64,000 bases of DNA from the NCBI GenBank assembly GCA_001600455.1, contig BCKC01000003.1, forward strand, positions 4,510,754 through 4,574,753, written 5' to 3'. The notes under the pieces were generated by a model. It searched no databases and was not told where the DNA came from. It saw nothing but the letters and a program-made list of their open reading frames with translations. The first letter of the stretch is position 1, and each line of letters begins with the position of its first letter. The translations under genes were made by a program, and so were the position numbers. The DNA is from Endocalyx cinctus. Taxonomy: Eukaryota; Ascomycota; Sordariomycetes; Amphisphaeriales; Apiosporaceae. This document shows positions 10,924-22,500 of this stretch, in pieces.

Positions 10924-11285
10924 CGTTTCGATGACTTTAATTTTTCAGTTACTGTCGTATACAAGTAACTCTATTCCAGTATGCGGGGAGGATCTAGATA
11001 AAAACGTTTGCGCATTTCCTATATTATGTATGTATAATATTAGTACGGTAATTTCCTAATCAGTTTGAATAATGGTAAAGAATAATGTCAAATACTATGA
11101 AAATGTTTAAGTTTAATATATGAATAATAATCCCGAGACTTTCTATAACTAAGTTGCCCTTCCCAAATAGTCTATATATCTATCTGTGTATCCCCCTATC
11201 CATATTGTACCCAAAATGCCATCTTACGCATAAAATCGTCGCATTAAAAGGAGAAGAAGTAAAGAAGAAAAGAGAAAAATCAGGA
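10924..11285. other. Short convergent intergenic region
   Basis: AT-rich sequence between the 3' ends of the MFS (plus) and GH43 (minus) genes; probably both terminators and 3' UTRs. Nothing else seen. Confidence 0.5.
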
Positions 11286-12498
11286 TCATGACCCGACTCC
11301 GCCACCACCACTGACTATGAAATCGGCGCTGAACAGCTCGCGAGACCCGCTCCCTCCCTCGTTCGGCGCCAACCTCGCGTGAAAGACGACGGACCTGCCG
11401 TTCGCGTCTATATCGAGACCGCCGGGGCCGTAGACGCCCTGATCCTGATCCAGGGTCGTGGAAAGTAGGATGCCGCGGTTCCCGTACTGGCCGTCGATCG
11501 TGCTCGAGAAAGCGTACTCGACGTCGTAGTCGTCGCTCGTGAAGCAGTGCGCGCTATAAAAGAGGATAAAATCGCCGTCGCCGATCTTGTAGAGCGACGG
11601 CGCCTCGACGACGCCGTCGTTGGCGGCCCCGAGGTTATCGAGGATCGTTTTCGGTTCGTACCCGGCCGCGAACGTCAGCGCGTCCCTCTCCAGCTTCTGG
11701 ATCTTGATCGGCGTCGGCGAGTACGTCGTCCCCGTCGGCGTCCCGCCCTGGCACGTCGTCGCCCCACCCAAGTTGTTCCCGTCGACTTTCCAGAATATCC
11801 ACCGGTCCGTCCCGTCGTCGTAACCCGCCGCGTCGATCACGCCCCCGCCCGCGTCGTCGCAGATCAGCGGCGCGCTCGCCGGCGTGAACGGTCCCGTCGC
11901 CGTCGTGGACGTGGCGGTCCCTATGCAGTGCGTAGCCCCCGTGCGCATAGCCGTGTAGTACATGACGAAGACACCGTCATCCTACGAGAAGAAGAATTTT
12001 TGTAAGCAAATTCTTTTTTTTTCTGTCTCGTTAAAAAAAACTTACATTCTTCTGAACGTCGGGCGCCCAAATCCCCGCCGCGGCCGTAGCCCACGAACCG
12101 GGATCGGGCAGGGCGTCGTCGGCGGTCAACGTCCAGTCGACGCCGTCCGGGGACGTCGCGACGGGGATATTCTTCCCGTTGGACGAGGTCGCGTACGCGT
12201 TCCAGGCGCCGTCGCCGTGGATGATGCTCGGGTCCGGAAAGTTGACGCCGAGCTGGGGGCCCACGAAGGCGGCCCGGGCGCGGACGCGACGGCCGCCTAC
12301 GCCGTCGTCTCGGACGTCTACTTTGGTCACGTTGGCTAAGCCGACGACGGTCTGCCTTCCTCCTCTCGGGTGGAGGGAGGGAGGCGCTGAAGGTTCCCTT
12401 CCCACCCGAGTGGCGGAGGTAGGTAGTCCTGATACCAAGCCGCCCGCGGCGCTTATGGTGAGGAGCAGGATGCTGCTGATCCTCGTTGGGGGTATCAT
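11286..12498 (-). CDS. Secreted glycoside hydrolase family 43 (arabinanase/arabinofuranosidase type)
   Basis: Exon 1 is 12498-12046, exon 2 is 11981-11286; the intron has GTAAGT and a TAG acceptor. The product is 382 residues with a signal peptide (about 1-24, MIPPTRISSILLLTISAAGG). GH43 enzymes are five-bladed propeller inverting hydrolases acting on alpha-L-arabinofuranosides or beta-xylosides. The expected acidic triad is present: D89 (NFPDPSI), D201 (GGVIDAAG) and E277 (VVEAPSL), with WAPDV at about 144-148 as the usual structural motif. I cannot settle the subfamily or whether it is endo- or exo-acting. No binding module is attached. Together with the GH127 gene 8 kb away it points to arabinose-rich plant polymers as substrate. 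An ATG further upstream is out of frame with a signal; 12498 gives the best secretion signal. Confidence 0.88.
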
Positions 12499-13368
12499 GA
12501 CGGCAATATCCGGATTACCACTTTGAAAATAGACAATAAATAATAATACTACTACTTTTTCTTCTTCTTTAAACAAAACCAAAATAATAAAACAAGGGAC
12601 CTAGTAAATGAGTGGATATGAGAAGGTAGTATCCTCCATTCTCAAAACGGGAATACAATGATCGACGAACTTCTTTATATATATATATTTACGGATTCAA
12701 GAGAAGGGGAAAGAAAAAAAAGAAGGACTAGACGGGAAGCCTCGTGCTCAACTTTTCTCATTTTACCTTCTTTTTTTTTTTCCTATTTGCTTGCCAACTT
12801 GTTCTACTAAGTACTGCCGTTGGCTGCGTGTGTCCTGCTTCGTGGACCAATGGATGGTCTCCTGAGGAATCCATCTAAGACGTATTTCGAAACACCGTAT
12901 TGTGGAAACCCTGGGACCATGCTCAACCCCGAGAACAAGAAGCCAATATTATCACAGGACCTCTACAATTACACCGTAGTTAAGGCCGAAAAGAGATATA
13001 AATTTTTGTTTTTTTTCTACTATTCATTTATTTAATTTTTAATTTTTTGAAAATTTAAAAATTAATCATTAATCAATATTTTCATCAATTTATTTTACTT
13101 TCTCGTTATTATCGTGATAGTGTTACTCGGGGTTTATTCGCTCAATATGATATTTTGCATAGCCCCCTTTTCCTTGGTCCCTGAGCAGAAGTACTTCAAG
13201 CTCGTAAGCAGAAAAAGTAGGTAATAATAGTGGCGATATTATAGGCTACCCGTTTCGAAATCTGACAGCACAACCAAGTACGGTTTAAATGAGGCGGTTA
13301 GAGGGATTCTGCGGTTCCTCCCACTTGGCGCTTTTCCTTTTTGTTTTTTTTTTCTTCCCTCCTTTAAG

Positions 13369-13391
13369 AAAAAAAAAAAAAAAAAAAAAAA
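13369..13391. repeat. Poly-A tract (23 nt)
   Basis: Uninterrupted A run, the first of two lying 58 bp apart. Confidence 0.9.
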
Positions 13392-13449
13392 CCTCTTTTG
13401 GGAAACGTCGCATTAATGATCAAATATCCCCCTTCCCACCCCACTCAAG

Positions 13450-13477
13450 AAAAAAAAAAAAAAAAAAAAAAAAAAAA
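13450..13477. repeat. Poly-A tract (28 nt)
   Basis: Uninterrupted A run, second of the pair; both are preceded by a short pyrimidine-rich segment and AAG. Confidence 0.9.
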
Positions 13478-14600
13478 GCCTGATAGGACTTTTATTTATT
13501 CTGGACCTAAGGGAAATGTGAAATGGAAGCAGAAACGTTGCACGGTGAACGTCCATGAATGATCACCCATAGTGCGTAACGGAGTCGTGGGGTTCCGAGT
13601 GTTCAAATTCAAATCAAAATCAAAATGGCAATTCGAAAGCCTGATCATTTACCACCAAGTAAGAGAAAAAGGCTACGGTGGTAAATACTTTGTATGTAAA
13701 TGCCTTACTTTACGTTACCTTATCCCTATGAAATGCTTAGAGAAGTATAAAAAAAAGTGATCATTTTGATATTTTATTCTTGGCTAAATCTATCATAATA
13801 GATCATTTATTACTTAAACGTCAATAATAGGATGCCGACTATAGCGGATGATCATCTTTAACAAGTCTTTGATAAATTGATTAATCGTGGCCTTGCATAA
13901 TGACCTATATAGCGTTACATTCATCCTTTTTAGATGACCACTTTTTTAACCTAGGTCCAATCTTTCAGTCTGTGATATTTTTCTCAATAGTCATATTTAA
14001 ACCTCTGTATCTTGACATCTCTAACCAAATGACCTACTTATATATTATTTACATTTCGTGGTATAGAATAATATTCAAACCACTTGTATTTTTAATAGTA
14101 TAGTTCGGCTGTATCCCTTTTAGGCACGACTAGATAACTGAAGGTTACCCAGGTACTTCAAGTTTGTGATTATCATCAAAACAATTTCCGAAGCTTCGGG
14201 AAATTCGATAACCTTAATTTGACGGCATTGAGGGCCAAAGTGGTTGGTAATACAATCCTTATTTTAGCCAAATATATTTATCGTATATCTTTGATAAAAC
14301 GCATAAAGCCACAAACACCTACTATGTACTTTTGTTTTAAATATGACCTTCCTTATCCGTCCGTTTCGATCCTAAGGCCATCGAGTACACTCAAGTTCTT
14401 ATAGGCACACCGTCACGAGATAAAGAGGTAGTGACAAGAATGCGAGTATATTTTGAAAAAGTCTTATCGAGATGATTTGATATTATTACATGAAAATATA
14501 CGAGAACATACGAGATTACTCCGAAGGCGTATGGTACGTTACCACGTGGGCGTTCTCTCCTCACTTTATGTTTCTCTAAGGTTACTTAGCTGAATCCTCC

Positions 14601-16458
14601 TCAGCCTTGGCGATCGGTGTTTGCTTCCTTTTTCTTTAACAAGCAGTGCTCCCCCCATTTCCTGCGGTACTTTTCGGGCACCCAATCAGGCATAAATACG
14701 ACCCGCCCTAAGAAATGGGTTCGCGCCGCGTCTAGGAAAGGCTCGCATGTGACCACTTCCCAATTCTCTGCGTCCGCGATATAATCCGGCTCGTTTGGCG
14801 GGAGAGCGTCGGGGTTCTCCGGATAGTGCGTGTCTACTAGGAACGAGCATTGCTTGATATCAACGTATTTTGCCATATCCTCTTCGTTCCGGTCGTTCAT
14901 GCCGTTCGTTGGAAGCCATGTTCCGCTCCAAACTCCGAATCCGGTGAGTGCCTCGGAGAACTCGCCAGGGAGCAACCCTCTGAATTCCGATCTAATAAAC
15001 TTGGCGTGCATATCTCGCGGGAGGAAGTAAGAACTCGGGAATCGATACCATTCTTTCCCAAAGCAAACAAAATCTCCCGTTCCACCGATTCCCTCTTCCC
15101 CGGCAGCTCCCGCGCCAAGAGGGGCATAAATCTTTAATGGCGCAGAGTAGGCAGTATATAATCCAATAATGCGGGTAACACACAGGTCTAAAGATACTAG
15201 CATCATGCTCACGACTACGAGCAGCTTGAGCTTGGCAGGAATTTTCCCAACCAGAGTTTTCCGGTCCGAGGTACCAAATGCAGATAGAATGATGTGCAAC
15301 CCGAAGGCGGCATTGAGGGCGATAAATGGGTACGCCGGATACATAAATCGCTCTTCCTTATGAGGCTGGAGAGTGAAGATGCCGAGCCACATATAAAACG
15401 GCGATAGGAATACAACGGTTCGTAGGCCAGACTGGAAACCGTGGTGCTTGCTCGTGAAAAATTTCTGCACGAGAAAAAGAGGAAGGGAGGCAAGCGCGAG
15501 AGGAAACCATATGTTGAAATTGATAATGAGATTTCGAAAGTAGAATGTCCACGGTTCGGTACCGTAGAGCTCGGGTCCGCCTGTAGACGAAAAGATGTTG
15601 TACTTGACGATATTCCACGAGACGAATTCAACTTTCCTATAGAAGAAGGTGTTCACGGCAGTGTCTCCGGCCTAGAAATCGGTGAGAGTTGTTAGCAAGT
15701 CGGAACGTTAAGATGAGTTGGAGATGTCTTCGCCTTACAATTACAAGGATCCCAGCGGTAACTCCTTGCGTGACTCTCCAGAAGAACTCGGTCAAGCGTT
15801 CGCTGTCGCTGAGAGCGGCAAGAATCACCTCTTCCGCCATAAAGGGCGCGCACAGAGCCGCGGCAAAAGGCCATCCTAGAACGCCGCCAGCGGCGAACCA
15901 GCCTATACCCCAAGCCGTCCGCAGACCACCTCTCCAGTTCATAAAAGCAGAGGCACCTAGGAGAGAAGCATACATGGCGAAGCTGGAAGGTAGATAGGCG
16001 GTGCTAGCATGAAAGTTGCCGGCAGACATGACCGTTGCCATGAGGTAGAAAAGCCCAATTCTAGGGTTCGTGGTAAAGCTGATGACTCGCCAAAATTGCA
16101 CCTGGCATAGTGCACATATGAAGGCTAAGACATAACGAACGAAGTAGAATTCGGAGACCTAGCTTCAAAGTCAGAATAAAGTGAAGACAGGATGGGAAAT
16201 CTGGCGGTGCTTCTTTACCTTAGTAGAGTGAGGTAAGAGTCGACGTATATTTCCGATGACGGCATGAAAAGCTATATAAAGCCAACTTCGGATGGAATAA
16301 TCTGGTGAGTATTCCCAGGTCTGCAAGCCATAACCGTGGGAGAGATAATGAGTTGGTTCCCAGTAGTTGAAAGTCTCGTCGCAATCTTGTATGGGGGCGA
16401 ATAAAGCAGACGCTACGTTGGCTGCTAGGAAGATGTAAAATGCATTAATTGGTTCCAT
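14601..16458 (-). CDS. ALG9: ALG9-type alpha-1,2-mannosyltransferase (GT22)
   Basis: Three exons, 16458-16219, 16158-15739 and 15671-14601, give 576 residues, close to the usual ALG9 length. The enzyme adds mannoses from dolichyl-phosphate-mannose to the lipid-linked oligosaccharide in the ER lumen during N-glycan assembly. The first lumenal loop carries the GT22 signature DCDETFNYWEPTHYLSHG followed by GLQTWEYSP, which separates ALG9 from the GPI mannosyltransferases of the same family. Many hydrophobic helices follow, and the HKEERFMYPAYPFIALN motif lies in the third exon. The C-terminal 150 residues are a soluble lumenal tail. The first intron uses a GTAAAG donor. It is divergently arranged with NAF1. 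The last few residues after CLLKKK are poorly conserved and sit next to an A-rich run, so a one-base error there cannot be excluded. Confidence 0.93.
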
Positions 16459-17719
16459 GGCATATAGAGAAGGACCTCTTTTTAAGCGTGGCTGGTCAGT
16501 AACTATTTAAAATAGTTTTTTAACTAGAAATTATAGAGGGATGGATTTACTTCTTCTGGGCATGACGTGCTGCTGGGTGAACAAATTGTTCTGTACGTTG
16601 AGGAGGCATTTTTGGCAATTGAACCCCCCAATTGATACTTGGAAAGTAAGAAAAATCAAATATAACTTAGTATCTTTATGGCATCATACTATCAACGAAT
16701 ATTTAAATGATACACCAAGCTGGAGGGAAAAAAGAGTGTGTAGATAGTGGAGTCTCTATGTTCATCTGCTAAAGTTGTATGTATGTTCTAAATGTTTTAA
16801 ATCTGTGCTGTCATCTTACGAAAATCGCCTGGACAATTGGGGTAGATTTGTGGGACTTTTGAGTAATGATTGGGTGGATTCTGCTAGCTTACAGCTGCCT
16901 GAGCTGCTCAGCTGCCGTAGAGTGATTAGGTAATAGACGATGGTGGGTCCGGGCCACCAATATATGCATAGACAGACGATGGTGATGGCATCAATTCTTT
17001 GGCCTGATATTCTCTACAATAATCTACAGTTTTGAGATTGAATCATATCGCTTAGTCAAATTGACTACGTAACCCGTATATTACTCTATGTATTTGTATA
17101 TTTCAAAAAGTTCAACTCGTATATTAAAGAATTATGTTATTCTGCGGCTATCTGCTTGATATATTCGTATCTTAAATTTCAGGTTAATATCCTCACCCGT
17201 GATATCACTGATATACAGTCTCATTACCATGCACGTTATAACCTTGGAACCTAAGTCGAATCTTTTCTTTTGTTTGCTTTTGAAATTTGGACGCTCAAGT
17301 TAGTATTTCCCTTTCTGGAGATGGGACAACTGAAAGAATGGACAACTACACAGTACCTATTCACCCCACACGCTTTTTGACATCCAGACTGCCAGACAGC
17401 CATATCCGTCAGCTGGCATAAGCTGTCAATTACTCGAAGCGCTAACTTATCAATCCAAGCTAATGCGATCCGATAAGAGCATTAACCATCGCTCCACTTT
17501 AACTTTTTTTCATTGTGGAAAGTAAACATTGTATTTCTATTCTTCATTTTCGCTGTCTCAAAACTACTATTTCTAGAATTTCTTACTTGATCTTCTCAAA
17601 TCTCGGTGAAGAATAGAATAAACCTACAATAAACTCGCAGATCACAAGCTTTTGTAACGGTGCATATTTATCAAAAAGTAAAGCAACCTATCAGTCGTCG
17701 TAAAGCATACCTACACACC
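16459..17719. other. Divergent promoter region between ALG9 and NAF1
   Basis: About 1.26 kb without a convincing gene; it must contain the 5' regions of both neighbours. Nothing else recognised. Confidence 0.5.
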
Positions 17720-19564
17720 ATGTCTGGTGGGGTTCATATTCCTGGCCTCACGCCGCCAGCAACAGTCAAAGAAGAAAATGGGATAACATCTGATGCTGAG
17801 AATTTAACTTCGGCCATCTCTCAGGAAAATACTCAGGCAAATTCCGTGGAGTCTTCCACTGGCCCTGGAAAGCTTGACGAGACTACAAATTCTCCCCAAG
17901 TGAAAGATGAATCCTCTACAGAAGCCTCCACTTTGGCAGATGTAAAATCACAAAACGGACAACAAGTGGATGAAATACAAAAAGATGCTGAAGCTATGGT
18001 AATTGATCATCCAGAGGCAGCTGTACCGTCGGAAGGTACTGATATCGTGGTTCCTGATGCGCCACCAAGCCCGCCCTCTCTCACGTCAGGGTTGGAAGCC
18101 TTATTAGGAGGGTTGGAACCGTTGCCCGAGGAGACACCGGGAACAACGACTCAACCCGATGAATCTAATCAAAACGGAGAGCCCCAACGTGCAGAGGGAG
18201 AAGAAAGGCAAGAGGAACACCCGGAGTGGGAGGAAGACTCGTCTCCGTACGAATCTTCGGATTCCAGCAGTTCGGATGATTCGGACGACGATGACTCGGA
18301 AGACGGCGGTGACTATAAAATTCTTGGCCCGGAAGAAACCGCGCGCATCTTAATGGAGATGGAAGGAGATTCAGACGGTGAAGGCGGAGGTAAATCCAAA
18401 GGAGCGGGGAGTGGCAGCCACATGCGTACTAAAAACGAGCTTCCCGAAGAGATCTTACCAAAACCAGAGGTACAAATTACAGCCGATGTGCAAATTACGG
18501 AGCTTGGACGAATCGAACATATCATCGCCAACACAATAGTTATTCAAGCGACTACCACCGGTGAATATCGAGTGCTCGACACTGGATCTGTATTATGTCT
18601 TGAAGACAGAACTGTCATCGCCGCCCTAGCGGATTTGATCGGAAGTGTACAGCAGCCTCGATACACGGCACAGTTTGCTGAAGAGGAGCAGATCAAAACA
18701 CTCGGCCTCGAACTCGGGACTAAGATCTTTTATCCTCCCTCTCACGCAAAGTATGTCTTCACACAAGCTCTCCGAGCTGAGAAGGGAACAGACGCCAGCA
18801 ACTGGCATGATGAAGAAGCTGGCGCCGACGAGATGGAATTCTCGGACGACGAGAAGGAAATGGAGTACAAGAGGCAACTCAAGGCTAAGAAGAAAGGAAA
18901 CCGGGGTGGCAAAGATGGTGCTAATGCGCGGGGAGGCCGCAGCGAATCCCAGAATCCGCCGCCCGACGGTCTAAAGTACGAAGATGACGATGAAGATGGA
19001 CCATATCGACCACTCGCCAGACCTCCTGGCTTCGGAACGGGCCAACCGCCGCAACCTACTATGAATAACGACTTCACCAATAACCGTGGAGGCAACTTTA
19101 GAGGTGGTCGTGGTAATCGAGGTCGCCACCAAGATCGTGCCGGGCGTGGCCACCGAGGAGCATCTCGAGGAGGCCACTCTCTACCGCCCAGACCTCCGCG
19201 GGCAGACCATCCACAACCGATGCCTAATCAGTTTAACTACCAACAGCCGATCCCCCCGCCACCGCCCCAATTTGCAAACAACGCATTCCCGCCCAACTTC
19301 CCGCAGTACAACGTGGCCCCGAACGGCCACCAACCGCCCAACGCTCAGTATCCCTTCCCTTGGCAGCAGAACTTACCGCAGGGATTCGTGCCGCCTCCCC
19401 CGCCTCAGTTTACGGGACAGCAAGGCGGCGCCGGCCCGGGCGCTTACTTCAACCCGGCGTTCCTCGCTAGCTTACAGGCGCAGGCGCAGGCGCAGGCGCA
19501 GCAGCAGAACGGGCATAATAGCAATAATAACCACCAGTGGCCTGGACAAGGTGGACATGGTTAG
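17720..19564 (+). CDS. NAF1: NAF1, H/ACA ribonucleoprotein assembly factor
   Basis: The intronless gene encodes 614 residues. NAF1 binds the pseudouridine synthase during H/ACA snoRNP assembly in the nucleoplasm and is later replaced by GAR1. The start ATG 17720 has the context ACACCATG; the frame is open 20 codons further up but lacks an ATG. Residues about 1-245 are acidic and disordered, with a Ser/Asp run (SSDSSSSDDSDDDDSED). The GAR1/NAF1 core spans about 245-375: ITELGRIEHIIANTIVIQA, then LCLEDRTVIAALADLIGSV, then LGLELGTKIFYPPSHAKYVF. After it come Lys/Arg blocks, RGG-type repeats (GGNFRGGRGNRGRHQ) and a Pro/Gln-rich tail with a QAQAQAQAQQQ run. The order acidic - core - basic/RGG - PQ matches fungal NAF1. 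Confidence 0.93.
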   Translation: MSGGVHIPGLTPPATVKEENGITSDAENLTSAISQENTQANSVESSTGPGKLDETTNSPQVKDESSTEASTLADVKSQNGQQVDEIQKDAEAMVIDHPEAAVPSEGTDIVVPDAPPSPPSLTSGLEALLGGLEPLPEETPGTTTQPDESNQNGEPQRAEGEERQEEHPEWEEDSSPYESSDSSSSDDSDDDDSEDGGDYKILGPEETARILMEMEGDSDGEGGGKSKGAGSGSHMRTKNELPEEILPKPEVQITADVQITELGRIEHIIANTIVIQATTTGEYRVLDTGSVLCLEDRTVIAALADLIGSVQQPRYTAQFAEEEQIKTLGLELGTKIFYPPSHAKYVFTQALRAEKGTDASNWHDEEAGADEMEFSDDEKEMEYKRQLKAKKKGNRGGKDGANARGGRSESQNPPPDGLKYEDDDEDGPYRPLARPPGFGTGQPPQPTMNNDFTNNRGGNFRGGRGNRGRHQDRAGRGHRGASRGGHSLPPRPPRADHPQPMPNQFNYQQPIPPPPPQFANNAFPPNFPQYNVAPNGHQPPNAQYPFPWQQNLPQGFVPPPPPQFTGQQGGAGPGAYFNPAFLASLQAQAQAQAQQQNGHNSNNNHQWPGQGGHG

Positions 19565-22500
19565 GATATCGGCGCCGCGAAGCGGGTTGGTAATCGCACG
19601 TGATGTTTGTGGAATTTAGAACGCGAGTCCTATATGGATGTAATCTGTCTATAAGCTATATGGAGTATGGAAGGCAATATTTATTTCAAGCATGAAATCA
19701 CCGTAACGTATATATACACAATATACTATAAAGGCTGAGAACCGATATAAGTAGACCAGGTGCAAGAAGTCCTTACATATGCTAAGGACTCCACTAGTTC
19801 AGTAACATCTCTTCTCTTGTAAATAGATGCATTTGACAAGTGGAAATGGTATGAAAATCATTAAGACGCTAATATATATATATATAAATATACTGTGGCC
19901 ATCCGTAATCCCGCAGAGTCGGTAGTTGAGACTGCGTACATATAAAGAATGGTGATGTGCATTGCTTAATTACTAGTACTTGTATATAGTATATACTAGA
20001 AATAGATACCCATGTATATAGAAAACCATAATAACAACTATATTGGGACTTGCATTCAAAAAGTCCTGCCAAGTTATGAGAGGCCCTGGTCCTTTAATAT
20101 CTTGACGTCTGCATTGACGACATGCAGTATGTATGGTACGCTACGACAAGATGGTGATAGTCACGATTTCTTTGAACGGAAAGTACGAGGAATAGAGGTG
20201 GTGGTGTTCTGTACATAGATTTATATCTACGTCATGAGAGTCTATCACCTACCTATTAAAATCGCGTCGTTGGCATTCTGCGTCGTACCCAAAGAAAAGC
20301 ATTACTATCATAAACACTATCTTATCAACAAAAAAGCACGATAACTAACTGCCTAGCCTGGGATACGCGACCGAGACCAAGGGAATGGAACTATTACACT
20401 ACACAACAAGATCATGCATGATAAGATACGCCGCACTTACAGTAAGGCAATTATAGGTATATACTAAAAAGGATTTTATTATTATTATTATTTTACGGAA
20501 TAGTATAAAGGACCACGCAAAGACTCAGCCTCATAGCCCCGAGAAAAACGAAAAGGGAAAAAGGACGAAATGAGACGAGTGGGCCGAAGGGCTTGCGTGT
20601 GAAACGCTGCTCATTTCTACCCTTTCCGGGATGTATATTAACTACTTTGTAGCTAGTATACAATTAATAAATATACTAGGTTCGCTTTTTAAGCTCGGAG
20701 CTCGGTTGGATATTCGGTATGCATATGCATACGTGTACCAAGATTTCTAGAATTATGTTCTTACTTTCTTTTCTTTTTCTTTTGCCTTTTTATTTTAGTG
20801 CTTAGCTTATATGTATGGCGCGATCAAGGATATCGAACTCTTATCTCGCACCCTTTTGCGCCACCACGCGAGCTGGCTGGACTTGTGGGTGCGTGTGAAT
20901 CAACACGGGGCTGGCTGTTCGAATGGCTTTATTCTCCGTGGGTAATGGATGTTTCTCAGGGTCCTCCCAGGTGGGTGCGTATACGTGTATGGTACGTGTA
21001 TATATCTATATAAAAGGAAAAAAAAAAATACGAGCGGGTAAGATCAATCGTAAGTTTGGTGTGATGAGGCAAAATAGCGTACTGTAGCGTGGAAAATGGA
21101 AGTGGTGGGAAAAAGAAAAGAATTACGGGCCGTTTAGCTTCGTTACCCCATATTACACGGCGAGAACCCACACGTGTCGGTCTGCGAGATGGGCCAGCGA
21201 CGATGCATACAAACGATTTCAGCTTGAGTTACGATCCTACGGGGATAGGGTACACGATGGGGAAGAGGATGTAACGATATGACGACAAATTGGTTGTAGC
21301 ACGACAAAAGAGTCACCGGGTGATTTTAATTTCTCTAATCGTTTTTCCCTTCAGTATGCTTTTATCAAATTTCGTCACATCACACACGGCGCACTTTTTT
21401 GGAGAAGGACGATATAACAGGCGTGACCCCTGTAACACACAGAAAAAAAATAAAGTCAGCATTGCGCTCATTTCCTATTTGCCGGGACAGGAGTATTAAA
21501 TAATGATCGACGCGTGTATTTGGGATGAAAAACTACGAGCAAGGACATCCCGGGAAATGGGTCTGGCCGCCGAGACAATGACAACTTTAGTAAAGCCAAT
21601 CAAATGTAATCTTGGCCCGCGTTTCATAATAGGGGCTCTTTCTGCTTATTCTTTTTCTTCTCGCAGCCAAAAGTTGGGACGAATTTTTATTTTTATTTTT
21701 TTTTAACAAGGTAAGAAGCGAGAGGATTATTATTCATGGGATACACCACTTTCGCTTGGGTATGGAAGGTAAAGGGAAGGACGAAGGATATCTTTTCACA
21801 TGATGTCATTGGTAACCTGTCTATTTTTCTCTCTCTAAATTATTTTGCATAAGGAGGTCCTAACACCGTCCTTCATTTTTAGTAGACGATAGTCGTATTT
21901 TGAGGTAGTATGCATTAGTAGAACCGTCAACTTATTTTGCTAAATGTCATTTAGGCTTCTTGTCACAAATTTAGGGTGCATCCCCATACCTACCTGCCTA
22001 CTTGTATATAACTAAAGTAGCCATCCATTTTCTTGACCTCATTCATGAAGAACAAACGAGAGTAATTCTTGAATAGTATAATAGGAGGAAGATCGATAAG
22101 GTATTGATGATTGATTACTGTAGCTTATATCTACACGATACGATAAAAAGAAAGACAAGAATAGATCTCGATTGATGGCAGGAATGTTGCTGAGAATCCC
22201 CGGCAATAATAGCGCCGAACTATTATCTCTACGTGACCAATCATCAGTTTTCGGTGTCGGTACCCCTGGTAACCCAAATTTCGTTTAATCTGCATCTCCA
22301 TTTAAATTGGCGAATCAGTAGAAACTTGTACCTGAGAGGAACACCCTGTACCTGGCTAAACCGTAATAAGCGTGGGTACGAACGGTAAAGAAAGAACTTT
22401 TCCAGTGGCTTCAGTTCTGTACGACTTCCCCTGAGAGATGAGATAGGATTTTTATACTACGTATACAAATGGTATAGATTTACAACACCATAAATATACT

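Larger units (their letters stand above)
12499..14600. other. Long AT-rich intergenic region with poly-A tracts
   Basis: It carries the GH43 promoter (an ATATATATAT run near 12676-12690) and then about 1.6 kb of very AT-rich DNA with two long A tracts. No family is recognisable in the short open frames. It could be an old repeat eroded by point mutation, but I see no terminal repeats or transposase motifs. Confidence 0.5.

Noticed and set aside
20800..21010. GTTCGAAT box resembling a tRNA T-arm
   Set aside because: No matching acceptor, D and anticodon arms could be drawn around it.
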